Shown here: positions 34,389-42,214 of the stretch, one piece after another
Layout of the letters: each line of letters opens with the position of its first letter
Numbering within the stretch: position 1 is the first letter of the stretch
Assembly (NCBI RefSeq): GCF_027923705.1
Contig: NZ_AP026442.1
Span: forward strand, 2,046,001 to 2,110,000
Length of the DNA: 64,000 bases
Origin: Cellulomonas sp. NTE-D12
GTDB taxonomy: Bacteria; Actinomycetota; Actinomycetes; Actinomycetales; Cellulomonadaceae
Reading direction: 5' to 3'
Program-made: the position numbers and the translations under genes
The notes under the pieces: model-generated
Database searches by the model: none
Seen by the model: only the letters and a program-made list of their open reading frames with translations
What the model was told of the DNA's origin: nothing

Positions 34389-35639
34389 ATGACGGACGCA
34401 GCCGGGACGACGTACGGGAACGACGACTTCCTCCCCATCATCCTGGGGACCAGCGTCAACGCCTACAACCAGGCCCGGTCGCTGCACGAGGCGTTCGGCA
34501 TCCGCTCGTTGGCCCTCGGCCGTGCGGCGCTCCGCGAGACGGCGCACTCGTCGATCATCGACGTGCGGGCGTACCGCGAGTTCGGCTCGCCGGAGTTCGT
34601 CGTCGCGACGCTGAAGAAGCTGGCCGCCGAGTTCCCCGGCCGCAAGCGGCTGCTGCTGGCGAACATCGAGTTCTACACGAACATCCTCATCGAGCACCGG
34701 GCCGAGCTCGAGGACGACTTCATCGTCCCGCTGGTGCACAAGCCGCTCGCCGACCGGCTGATGGACAAGACGGACTTCTACCGCACGTGCGCCGAGCTGG
34801 GCGTGCCGCACCCGGAGACCGTCGTCGTCCGTCAGGACGAGGCCGGCGACACCGCGCTCGGCGCGGACCTTCCCTTCCCGTACCCGGTGATCCTCAAGCC
34901 GTCCGACACCGACACCTACCCGCGTCTGCGATTCGAGGGCAAGCAGAAGGTGTACCTGGTGCAGCACGCGGCCGAGCTGCGGGTGCTGGTGGACCGGATC
35001 TTCTCCGCCGGTTACGTCGGTGACCTGCTGGTCCAGGAGTACATCGCGGGCGACGAGTCCGTGATGCGGGTGGCCAACACGTACTCCGACCGGCACGGGG
35101 TGATGCGCTTCGCGTCCCTGGGCCAGGTGGTGCTGACGGAGTACGACCCGACGATGGTCGGCAACAACAACGCGATCGTCAGCATGGCCGACGCCGAGCT
35201 GACCGAGTCGCTGCGCCGGCTGCTCGACAGCGTCGGGTACGTCGGCTCGGCGAACTTCGACCTGATGCACGACCGCCGGACCGGTACCAGCAAGGTGCTG
35301 GAGATCAACCTGCGGCAGGGTGCCACCAGCTACTACACGATGGCTGCCGGCGGGAACCTGACCCGCTGCTTCGTCGACGACCTGGTGTACGAGCAGGATC
35401 TCCCCGAGGTGATCACCACGGACGAGCGGCTGTGGATCAACGTCCCGTACCCGGTGGTGCTCGCCTACGCCCCGGCGTCCCTGCGCGGACAGGTGCGCGC
35501 GGCGGCCCGCCGGGGCGTGACCCACACGCTGCGGTACGCGCCCGACCGGAGCCTGGCCCGTCAGATCGACCTGCTGCGGATCGACCTGCGCCACACGCTG
35601 GACAACGTCCGCTACGCGCGCAACCGCCTCAACCGATAG
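34389..35639 (+). CDS. ATP-grasp carboxylate-amine ligase resembling D-aspartate ligase
   Basis: A 416-residue ATP-grasp enzyme. The opening DDFLPIILGTSVNAYNQARSL, then MDKTDFYRTCAELGVPHPET, PVILKPSDTD, LVQEYIAGDESVMRV, GSANFDLMHD and LEINLRQGATSYY with the metal-binding Glu and Asn match, from memory, the enterococcal D-aspartate ligase that adds D-Asp to the side chain of the peptidoglycan precursor. Interpeptide bridges with D-Asp or D-Glu occur in Cellulomonadaceae and relatives, which supports a wall role. The acceptor and amino acid remain inferred. There is no signal peptide, as expected for a cytoplasmic precursor enzyme. Its 3' end overlaps the convergent aminotransferase gene by 11 bp. 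Confidence 0.83.
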   Translation: MTDAAGTTYGNDDFLPIILGTSVNAYNQARSLHEAFGIRSLALGRAALRETAHSSIIDVRAYREFGSPEFVVATLKKLAAEFPGRKRLLLANIEFYTNILIEHRAELEDDFIVPLVHKPLADRLMDKTDFYRTCAELGVPHPETVVVRQDEAGDTALGADLPFPYPVILKPSDTDTYPRLRFEGKQKVYLVQHAAELRVLVDRIFSAGYVGDLLVQEYIAGDESVMRVANTYSDRHGVMRFASLGQVVLTEYDPTMVGNNNAIVSMADAELTESLRRLLDSVGYVGSANFDLMHDRRTGTSKVLEINLRQGATSYYTMAAGGNLTRCFVDDLVYEQDLPEVITTDERLWINVPYPVVLAYAPASLRGQVRAAARRGVTHTLRYAPDRSLARQIDLLRIDLRHTLDNVRYARNRLNR

Positions 35640-36792
35640 CCGAGAGCACCACGTCGGCGATGCGCCGGGCGTCCGGGACGTCGACCCCGGTGGGCAGGTT
35701 CACCACGCGAGCGATCAGGTCCTCCGTCGTGGCCAGCGCGCCGTTGCCGGGCGTGTAGCCGTAGACGGCGGGGTCCTCGACACCGGGGAACAGCGCGGGC
35801 CGGTACCAGCGGCCGGCGTAGAAGCCGGCCTGGGAGACGGCGCTGAAGACGCGCTCGGCGGCAGCCGCGTCGGAGGCGAAGAACGGGAACCGCACCAGGG
35901 GGCGGCCGTCGCCGATGCCGGCGGGGACCTGCACGACGCCGGCCAGCGCGCGGACGTACTCGCGCACCGCCGCGGCGCGGCGCGCCTCGACGTCCTCCAG
36001 CGACGGCAGCACGGCGCGCATCTGCGCCTCGACCCATGGCGACGGTCCGCTCGCCCGTGCCGACAGGCCGCCACGGCGCTCGACCGGTGCGACCGGCGGG
36101 TCGAACGCTCCGGCGGACGTCAGCGCGTCGCGGACCGGTCCGGAGACACGCTTCGGCAGGCGGTTCAGCACCCGGAGCTCGTTGACGTACAGGCGGGCGG
36201 CGACGTCCTGCCGGCGCCCCGCCGCCGGCAGCGCGAGGAGGTCGCGGACCAGCCGGTCCCGCAACGCGCCGTCGCCCAGCCGGGGGTCGACCCAGACCGC
36301 TCCCCCGAATCGGGTCGGCAGCATCTTCTCGGCACCGAAGGAGTGGATCGACACGTCGGCCACCGGTTCGCCGCCCTCGTCCCGCGCCAGCGTCCCGACG
36401 CAGTGCGCGCTGTCCTCGACCAGCAGCGCGCCCACGTCGTGCGCCAGCCCGCGCAGCCGGACCGCCGCGGCGTCGTCCACGATGCCGAAGGTGTTCTGCA
36501 GCACGACGGCACGGGTCCCACCGCCGAGCACCAGTCGCTCGGGGTCGATCGCGATCGAGTCCGGCGAGACCTCGGCGTACGCCGGACGCAGCCCGGCGAC
36601 CAGCACCGGGTCGACCGCGGTGCAGCAGGTGAACACCTGCGTGACCACGTCACCGGCGCCGCGCAGGTCGGCCACGGCGCGGAAGACGACCTCCATGCCG
36701 TACCGCGCCTTGTGCACCAGGAACCAGTCGGCCGGGTCCGTACCGGTGCGTGCGGCGAGCATCGCCACCACGGCGTCGTTGGTCGCTGACAT
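35629..36792 (-). CDS. DegT/DnrJ/EryC1-like PLP aminotransferase
   Basis: A 387-residue fold-type I PLP protein of the DegT group. QVFTCCTAVDPVLVAGLRPAYAEV is the cofactor-binding start, VVLQNTFGIVDD and LLVEDSAHCVGTLARDE hold the aspartate that contacts the pyridine nitrogen, and SFGAEKMLPTRFGGAVW contains the likely PLP lysine in AEK. Most DegT enzymes aminate keto-sugars, while some relatives act on other carbonyls. The middle differs from standard sugar aminotransferases, so the substrate is open. I chose ATG 36792; another ATG lies ten codons upstream. It converges on the D-Asp-ligase-like gene and is divergent from a FemAB-like gene, suggesting a shared role in wall or surface chemistry. 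Confidence 0.8.
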   Translation of the reverse strand: MSATNDAVVAMLAARTGTDPADWFLVHKARYGMEVVFRAVADLRGAGDVVTQVFTCCTAVDPVLVAGLRPAYAEVSPDSIAIDPERLVLGGGTRAVVLQNTFGIVDDAAAVRLRGLAHDVGALLVEDSAHCVGTLARDEGGEPVADVSIHSFGAEKMLPTRFGGAVWVDPRLGDGALRDRLVRDLLALPAAGRRQDVAARLYVNELRVLNRLPKRVSGPVRDALTSAGAFDPPVAPVERRGGLSARASGPSPWVEAQMRAVLPSLEDVEARRAAAVREYVRALAGVVQVPAGIGDGRPLVRFPFFASDAAAAERVFSAVSQAGFYAGRWYRPALFPGVEDPAVYGYTPGNGALATTEDLIARVVNLPTGVDVPDARRIADVVLSAIG

Positions 36793-36938
36793 GGCGCTCC
36801 GATGGCTCGGGGGGTGTGGCACCGCAGGGCCGGGTGGCGCGGGTGCGTGCCCAGCGGGGCGACGCTCAGCCTATCGACCGCCGTGTCGCCGGCCGGTGCG
36901 GCCGTCGTCGCTCGAGAGGCCCCGCCGAGCCCCGTCGA

Positions 36939-36944
36939 TAGGAT
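36939..36944 (+). promoter_or_regulatory. Probable -10 of the FemAB-like gene
   Basis: TAGGAT lies seven bases before GTG 36952. An ATG at 36943 falls inside the hexamer and could not then be the start. Confidence 0.45.
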
Positions 36945-36951
36945 GCCCGTC

Positions 36952-37992
36952 GTGCCCCCCACCCCTTCGCCGCTCGTCGTCACGCCCGTCCACGACCGGG
37001 CGGCGTGGGACGCGCTGGTCCGTGAGCTCGGTGGTCACCCGCTGCAGCTGTGGGGCTGGGGCGAGGTCAAGGCCACGGGTCCGTGGCGTGCGCACCGGCT
37101 GCACGTCACCGCGGCCGACCGCACCGTGGGCGTCGCCCAGGTGCTCGTGCGTCGGCTGCCCTTCCCCTTCCGGGCGCTCTCCTACGTGCCCCGCGGGCCG
37201 GCCGTCGCGCCCACCGACCCCACCGCGGCCGTCGGCTACGGCGTCGGCGACGAGGCGATGCGGTCCGCTGTGGCGCAGGCCGTCGTCTCGTGGTGCCGCG
37301 CCAACGTCGGCGGGGTGGGCGTGTCCTTCGAGCCGGACTGGCCCGAGGGCACCTCGCTGCCCCTCACCGGCGCCGTCCCCGGCGACCAGCCGATCCTGCT
37401 GCCGAGCACGATCGTCCTCGACCTGACCCGGAGCGCGGACGAGCTCATGGCGGCGATGAGCCGCACCACCCGTGCGGACGTGCGCAGCGGCGGCCGGGAG
37501 GTGGAGATCCGCCGGGTGACCGACGAGGCGGGCGTCCGCGCGGTGCTCGAGGTGTACCGCGAGACCGCGCAGCACGCCGGCTTCGCGCTGCACAGCCCGG
37601 AGTACTACCTGTCCATCCACCGCGAGCTCGGTGACGCCTCGGTGGTGGTCGCGGCGTTCCACGAGGGCCGGCCCTGCTCGTTCGTCTGGGACGTGATGTC
37701 CGGCACCACCGCGTTCGAGCTCTACGGGGGTGTGAACGAGGCCGGCCGCAAGGCGCGCGCGAACGCCCCGGTCAAGTGGTTCGCGGTCCGGCTGGCACAG
37801 GACGCCGGCCTGCTGCGCTACGACGTGAACGGCCTGCTGAACGACGGCGTCTCGACCTTCAAGCGCTCGTTCGCCAAGCACGAGGACCAGCTCGTCGGCA
37901 CCGTTGACGTGCCGTTCTCCCCCCTGTACCGGCTGTGGGTGCAGGCGGTCCCGCTGGCGAAGCGCGTGCTCCGGACCCTGCGACGGCACTGA
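36952..37992 (+). CDS. FemAB-like aminoacyltransferase (GNAT-type)
   Basis: A protein of about 346 residues with the two GNAT-like domains of the FemABX family, which add amino acids from aminoacyl-tRNA to peptidoglycan precursors. Typical stretches are LQLWGWGEVKATGPWRAHRL, FRALSYVPRGPAV, RTTRADVRSGGREVEIRRV, YRETAQHAGFALHSPEYY, GVNEAGRKARANAPVKWFAV and YDVNGLLNDGVSTFKRSFA. No signal peptide is visible, so it acts at the inner face of the membrane. GTG 36952 is taken from the leaderless promoter pattern; ATG 36943 would add three residues. Next to the D-Asp-ligase-like and DegT genes it suggests a bridge-forming wall cassette. The tRNA or amino acid used is unknown. Confidence 0.8.
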   Translation: MPPTPSPLVVTPVHDRAAWDALVRELGGHPLQLWGWGEVKATGPWRAHRLHVTAADRTVGVAQVLVRRLPFPFRALSYVPRGPAVAPTDPTAAVGYGVGDEAMRSAVAQAVVSWCRANVGGVGVSFEPDWPEGTSLPLTGAVPGDQPILLPSTIVLDLTRSADELMAAMSRTTRADVRSGGREVEIRRVTDEAGVRAVLEVYRETAQHAGFALHSPEYYLSIHRELGDASVVVAAFHEGRPCSFVWDVMSGTTAFELYGGVNEAGRKARANAPVKWFAVRLAQDAGLLRYDVNGLLNDGVSTFKRSFAKHEDQLVGTVDVPFSPLYRLWVQAVPLAKRVLRTLRRH

Positions 37993-38007
37993 GCTCCCCG
38001 GACACGC

Positions 38008-38053
38008 CACCGGGCCGGCCGCGCCACCCAGGGGCGATGCGGCCGGCCCGGTG
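38008..38053. terminator. Bidirectional hairpin terminator between the FemAB-like gene and gnd
   Basis: A perfect 15-bp inverted repeat pairs 38008-38022 with 38039-38053 around a 16-base loop. It lies between two convergent genes and is almost entirely G and C. Confidence 0.75.
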
Positions 38054-38062
38054 CCGCACTCG

Positions 38063-39523
38063 TCAGGCGGGCTGCTCCGAGCGGTCCTCCGACCAGCCGG
38101 TGTGGAAGTAGCCGTCCTTGTCGACCCGCTGGTAGGTGTGTGCACCGAAGAAGTCCCGCTGCGCCTGGATCAGCGCCGCCGGCAGGCGCTCGGCGCGCAC
38201 CCCGTCGTAGTACGCCAGCGACGACGCGAACGCCGGCGTCGGGACGCCGTGCAGCGCCGCGGCCGCCACGACGCGCCGCCACGCGCCGAGGCCGTCACCG
38301 ATCACGCCGGCGAAGTACGGGTCGGCGATCAGCAGCGGCAGGTCGGCGTCCCGCTCGTAGGCCTCGGTGATGCGTCCGAGGAAGCGGGCGCGGATGATGC
38401 AGCCGCCACGCCAGATGCGGGCCATCGCGCCCCGGTCGACGTCCCAGCCGTACAGCGCCGAGGCGGCGGCGATCTGGTCGAACCCCTGCGAGTAGGCGAC
38501 GACCTTGGAGGCGTAGAGCGCGGCGCGCACGTCGTCGATGAACGCCTCGGCGTCGTCGACGGCCCACGGCTCGACCGCGGCCGGCAGCACCCCACGGGCG
38601 GCGTCGCGCTGCGCCACCCCGCCGGAGAGGGCCCGCGCGAAGGTCGCCTCGGCGATCCCGGTGATCGGCACCCCGAGGTCGAGGGCGTTCTGCACCGTCC
38701 AGCGGCCCGTGCCCTTCTGCTCCGCCCGGTCGGCCACGACGTCGACGAACGCCGCGCCCGTCTCGGCGTCCACGTGGTGCAGCACGTCCGCCGTGATCTC
38801 GATGAGGTACGACTCGAGGTCCCCGGTGTTCCAGGTGGCGAAGACGTCGCCGATCGCCGCCGCCGAGGCGCCGAGACCCTGCCGCAGCAGGTCGTACGCC
38901 TCCGCGATCAGCTGCATGTCGGCGTACTCGATGCCGTTGTGCACCATCTTGACGAAGTGGCCGGCGCCGCCCGGGCCGACGTGGGTGCAGCACGGCTCGC
39001 CGTCCACGTGCGCCGAGATCGCCTCGAGCATCGGGCCGAGGGTGGCGTAGGCCTCCGCGGTGCCGCCGGGCATGATCGACGGCCCGTTCAGCGCCCCTTC
39101 CTCGCCGCCCGAGACCCCGGTGCCGACGAAGTGCAGCCCCTTCTCGCGCAGCGCCGCCTCGCGCCGCACCGTGTCGGGGAAGTGCGCGTTGCCGGCGTCC
39201 ACCACGATGTCGCCGGGCTCGAGCAGCGGCACCAGCTCGTCGATGACCGCATCGGTCGGCGCACCCGCCTTGACCATGACGATCACGGTGCGCGGCCGGA
39301 CCAGGCTGCCGACGAACTCCTCCATCGACGACGACGGCACGAAGGTCCCCTCGTCCCCGTGCTCGGCGACCAGCGAGTCGGTGCGCGCCTGCGACCGGTT
39401 GTGCAGCGCCACGGTGTAGCCGTGCCGGGCGAGGTTCCGCGCGAGGTTCCGGCCCATCACGGCCAGACCCGTCACACCGATCTGCGCGGTGGGGGTCGCT
39501 GTCGAGGTGCTGCTGACGGACAT
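38063..39523 (-). CDS. gnd: 6-phosphogluconate dehydrogenase, decarboxylating
   Basis: A 486-residue enzyme of the oxidative pentose phosphate pathway that converts 6-phosphogluconate to ribulose 5-phosphate with reduction of NADP. IGVTGLAVMGRNLARNLARHG with ALHNRS is the dinucleotide fold, and the Asn-Arg-Ser after strand 2 favours NADP. VSGGEEGALNGPSIMPGG is the substrate loop, HFVKMVHNGIEYADMQLIAEAY contains the catalytic lysine, and DYFGAHTY near the C-terminus is here DFFGAHTYQRVDKDG. The length is that of the long dimeric form. It is transcribed alone and is divergent from the DUF3000 gene. Confidence 0.96.
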   Translation of the reverse strand: MSVSSTSTATPTAQIGVTGLAVMGRNLARNLARHGYTVALHNRSQARTDSLVAEHGDEGTFVPSSSMEEFVGSLVRPRTVIVMVKAGAPTDAVIDELVPLLEPGDIVVDAGNAHFPDTVRREAALREKGLHFVGTGVSGGEEGALNGPSIMPGGTAEAYATLGPMLEAISAHVDGEPCCTHVGPGGAGHFVKMVHNGIEYADMQLIAEAYDLLRQGLGASAAAIGDVFATWNTGDLESYLIEITADVLHHVDAETGAAFVDVVADRAEQKGTGRWTVQNALDLGVPITGIAEATFARALSGGVAQRDAARGVLPAAVEPWAVDDAEAFIDDVRAALYASKVVAYSQGFDQIAAASALYGWDVDRGAMARIWRGGCIIRARFLGRITEAYERDADLPLLIADPYFAGVIGDGLGAWRRVVAAAALHGVPTPAFASSLAYYDGVRAERLPAALIQAQRDFFGAHTYQRVDKDGYFHTGWSEDRSEQPA

Positions 39524-39622
39524 ACGAGCGCTCCTTGAGGTCGCGATGGGCCTCGGTCAGCCTAGTGCGGGCCCCTGAGCAGCCCCGCGGCGTGCCGGGG
39601 GCTGGACAGGACCTCAGGTGCG

Positions 39623-39628
39623 TACGCT
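39623..39628 (+). promoter_or_regulatory. Probable -10 of a leaderless transcript
   Basis: TACGCT lies six bases before GTG 39635 and matches TANNNT exactly. Confidence 0.5.
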
Positions 39629-39634
39629 GCCGAC

Positions 39635-40213
39635 GTGGCTGCCCCGGACGACGTGCCCGCGGTGTTCGTCCGCGCGCTGCGCTCGCTACGGGGGGTTCCC
39701 GTCCGCCCCGAGGTGGTTCTTGACGAGGTGCCCGGCCCCGCCCGGATCGCCCCGTTCACCGCCGCGCTGACGGCGGAGGTGCGCTCGGCCCGCCGGTCCG
39801 TCGCGGCCGACGAGCTCGCCTCGGGCCGGTTCGTCGTGCTGCACGACCCCGAGGGTCAGGAGGCCTGGGAGGGCCAGTTCCGGCTGGTCACGCTGGTGCG
39901 CGCCGGGCTGGACCACGAGCTCGGCGCCGACCCCCTGCTCGCGGAGGTGGCGTGGTCCTGGTTCCTGGACTCCCTCGCGGACGCAGGCGTCCCTCCCCAT
40001 GCCGCCGGTGGCACCGTCACGCGCGTGCTGTCGCAGAGCTTCGGCTCGCTCGGCCCGCGTGAGGAGAGCAGCGACCTGGAGATCCGTGCCTCCTGGACGG
40101 CGACGGACGAGGACCTGCGCCCGCACCTCCTGGCGTGGACCCGGTTGCTCTGCACGGCCGCCGGCCTCGAACCGCTGCCCGACGGCGTGGTGTCGTTGAG
40201 CCCGCGTCGGTGA
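39635..40213 (+). CDS. DUF3000-family protein
   Basis: A 192-residue actinobacterial protein of the DUF3000 family, of unknown function. Recognisable blocks are FVRALRSLRGVPVRPEVVLDE, PARIAPFTAALTAEV, GRFVVLHDPEGQEAWEGQFRLVTLVRA and EVAWSWFLDSL, followed by SSDLEIRASWTATDEDLRPHLLAW. In mycobacteria the same family is encoded just before the RNase D-like gene, as here. The GTG start follows a leaderless-type promoter. Confidence 0.85.
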   Translation: MAAPDDVPAVFVRALRSLRGVPVRPEVVLDEVPGPARIAPFTAALTAEVRSARRSVAADELASGRFVVLHDPEGQEAWEGQFRLVTLVRAGLDHELGADPLLAEVAWSWFLDSLADAGVPPHAAGGTVTRVLSQSFGSLGPREESSDLEIRASWTATDEDLRPHLLAWTRLLCTAAGLEPLPDGVVSLSPRR

Positions 40214-40264
40214 CGTAGGCGCGCACGGGCTCAAGCCGTCACGGCCGGGTGCCGATGCCCCGGT

Positions 40265-40750
40265 GTGAGCATCCAGCCGCTGCGCCGAGACCCGCGGCTG
40301 CCGGCCGTGCCCCGGTCCCGGCCCGGGGTCATCCCGGCACCCAAGCGCGCCTCGTCCTGCGTCGTGGTGGACGAGCTGGGCGGAGCCGCTGGCGGCGCCC
40401 TCGAGGCGCTGAGCGGTCGCGACCTCGGGACGGTCGTCGTCCTCGCGCGACGGGCTGAGCCCGCGGAGGTCAGCTCGCTGCTCAGCCGCGGAGCCCGCGG
40501 TGCCGTCGTGGCGACGGAGCGCCCGCAGGAGAGCCGGACGGTACCAGGGGCCGCGCCCGACCTCTCCGTGCGCGAGATCGGCGTGCTGCGGCACGTGGCG
40601 CAGGGCTGCTCCAACCGGGAGGTCGGCGACCTGCTCGGGCTGTCCGCGCTGACCGTGAAGAGTCACCTCGCCCGGATCTCCCGCAAGCTGGGCACCGGGG
40701 ACCGCGCGCAGCTCGTCGCGATCGCCCTGCGCGGCGGGCTCCTCGACTGA
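40265..40750 (+). CDS. LuxR-type DNA-binding protein with degenerate N-terminal domain
   Basis: A 161-residue protein. The C-terminal 65 residues form a LuxR/NarL helix-turn-helix: LSVREIGVLRHVAQGCSNREVGDLL and LSALTVKSHLARISRKLGTGDRAQLV. Residues 30-85 (CVVVDELGG, TVVVLARRAEPAEVSSLLSRGARGAVV) follow the outline of a receiver domain but lack a phosphoacceptor aspartate at the expected place and are shortened. It therefore probably works without phosphorylation or through another input. No kinase gene is nearby. It lies between the DUF3000 and RNase D genes. GTG 40265 is a weak start choice. Confidence 0.75.
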   Translation: MSIQPLRRDPRLPAVPRSRPGVIPAPKRASSCVVVDELGGAAGGALEALSGRDLGTVVVLARRAEPAEVSSLLSRGARGAVVATERPQESRTVPGAAPDLSVREIGVLRHVAQGCSNREVGDLLGLSALTVKSHLARISRKLGTGDRAQLVAIALRGGLLD

Positions 40751-40835
40751 CCGCAGGTCGCTCAGACGTGCTCGGGTGGTCATCGCACCGGAGCGGCACG
40801 CGGCTCCGGTGCGCGGAGCGGGGGCCGGACTCGCC

Positions 40836-40841
40836 TACGGT
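40836..40841 (+). promoter_or_regulatory. Probable -10 of leaderless RNase D gene
   Basis: TACGGT lies six bases before GTG 40848 and matches TANNNT exactly. Confidence 0.5.
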
Positions 40842-40847
40842 GGCCTC

Positions 40848-42122
40848 GTGACGGACGAGCGCGACGAGCTGGACGTCGTCGACGGTCCCGCTGCCGACGA
40901 CGAGGGCCCGGCCGCCGTCGAGGTCGTCCCCCTCACCGAGCCCGCCGACGGCATACCCCCCGTGGTGGACACCCCCGAGGCGTTGGCCGAGGTCGTCGAG
41001 GCCTTCGGCAACGGGACGGGCCCGGTGGCCGTCGACGCCGAGCGCGCGTCGGGCTACCGCTACGGGCAGCGCACCTACCTCGTCCAGCTCCGACGGGAAG
41101 GCGCCGGTACGGCGCTGATCGACCCCGTCGCGCTGCCGGACCTCTCGGCGTTGTCCGAGGCGCTCGTCGGCGTCGAGTGGGTGCTGCACGCGGCGTCCCA
41201 GGACCTCCCCGGGCTCGCCGAGCAGGGCCTGCGCGCCTCGCGGGTGTTCGACACCGAGCTGGCGGCGCGGCTGCTCGGCATGGAGCGGGTCGGTCTCGCC
41301 GCGGTGGTCGCAGAGACGCTCGGCCTAGGCCTCGCGAAGGAGCACTCGGCGGTGGACTGGTCCACCCGACCGCTCCCGCTGGAGTGGCTCCGCTACGCCG
41401 CCCTCGACGTCGAGCTGCTGGTGCCGGTGCGGGAGATCCTCGCCGAGCGGCTGGCCGCGGCCGGCAAGGCGGAGTGGGCCGCGCAGGAGTTCGAGGCCGA
41501 GCGCACGGCCGCGCCACCGGCACCCCGGGTCGAGCCCTGGCGCCGCGTGTCCGGCCTGCACGCCGTGCGCGACGCACGCCGGCTCGCCGTGGTGCGTGAG
41601 CTGTGGGAGACCCGGGACGCGAACGCCCGGCAGCGCGACATCTCGCCGGGACGGGTGCTGCCCGACCACGCGATCGTCGCGGCCGCCCAGGCGCTGCCGC
41701 GGACCGTCCCCCAGCTCGTCGCGCTCCCGCAGTTCGCCGGTAAGGGCACCCGGCGCCGTGCGACCCTCTGGCAGTCGGCGATCGACCGAGCGCTGGCGCT
41801 GCCCGAGCGGGAGCTGCCGAGCGTGCGCGGGCCGCGGTCGGACGCACCGCCGCCCCCACGCGCCTGGGCCGACCGCGACCCCGACGCCGCCGCGAGGCTG
41901 GCGGCCGCGCGCGCGGTGGTCGCCACGACCTCGCAGGCCTGGAACGTGCCGGCGGAGAACCTGCTGCAGCCGGACCTGCTGCGGCGCCTGTGCTGGTCAC
42001 CGCCCGTGCCCGCGGACCTGGAGGCGGTGCGCGCTGCGCTGGTCGCCGGTGGTGCACGCCCGTGGCAGGTGGACCTGATGGCTCCGCTGCTGACGCCGAC
42101 GATCGGTGTCACGGCCGGCTGA
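40848..42122 (+). CDS. rnd: Ribonuclease D-like 3'-5' exonuclease with HRDC domain
   Basis: A 424-residue RNase D-type protein for 3' trimming of structured RNAs. The DEDD exonuclease core runs from about residue 45 to 210. PVAVDAERASGYRYGQRTYLVQL contains the Asp-Glu pair, VLHAASQDLPGL and RVFDTELAARLLG give the second aspartate region, and LRYAALDVELLVPV gives the last aspartate with its tyrosine. An HRDC nucleic-acid-binding domain follows (ARRLAVVRELWETRDANARQRDISPGRVLPD), and a further C-terminal helical part is specific to actinobacteria. GTG 40848 is fixed by the leaderless promoter, although the frame is open to 40776. Confidence 0.92.
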   Translation: MTDERDELDVVDGPAADDEGPAAVEVVPLTEPADGIPPVVDTPEALAEVVEAFGNGTGPVAVDAERASGYRYGQRTYLVQLRREGAGTALIDPVALPDLSALSEALVGVEWVLHAASQDLPGLAEQGLRASRVFDTELAARLLGMERVGLAAVVAETLGLGLAKEHSAVDWSTRPLPLEWLRYAALDVELLVPVREILAERLAAAGKAEWAAQEFEAERTAAPPAPRVEPWRRVSGLHAVRDARRLAVVRELWETRDANARQRDISPGRVLPDHAIVAAAQALPRTVPQLVALPQFAGKGTRRRATLWQSAIDRALALPERELPSVRGPRSDAPPPPRAWADRDPDAAARLAAARAVVATTSQAWNVPAENLLQPDLLRRLCWSPPVPADLEAVRAALVAGGARPWQVDLMAPLLTPTIGVTAG

Positions 42123-42159
42123 CCGACGCGGTGTTACTCTTCGGTAGCCTTCTGCATCT

Positions 42160-42173
42160 GGGACATAGGTCCT
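42160..42173 (+). promoter_or_regulatory. GGGAC-N4-GTCC dyad upstream of fadA
   Basis: GGGACATAGGTCCT matches GGGAC-N4-GTCCC at nine of ten positions. The arms and spacing are those of DosR/NarL-type response-regulator boxes (GGGACTWWAGTCCC). The centre lies about 48 bp before the fadA ATG. The related copy before pflB1 at 48002 differs by one base over these 14 positions. Confidence 0.45.
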
Positions 42174-42214
42174 AGCTGCTGAGACACCCGGACACTGCCG
42201 TCCCAGGAGGCCCG

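Noticed and set aside
34389..37992. The ATP-grasp, DegT and FemAB-like genes as a natural-product cluster
   Set aside because: There is no carrier protein, synthetase, exporter or regulator beside them. A cell-wall role explains the ATP-grasp and FemAB-like genes more simply.
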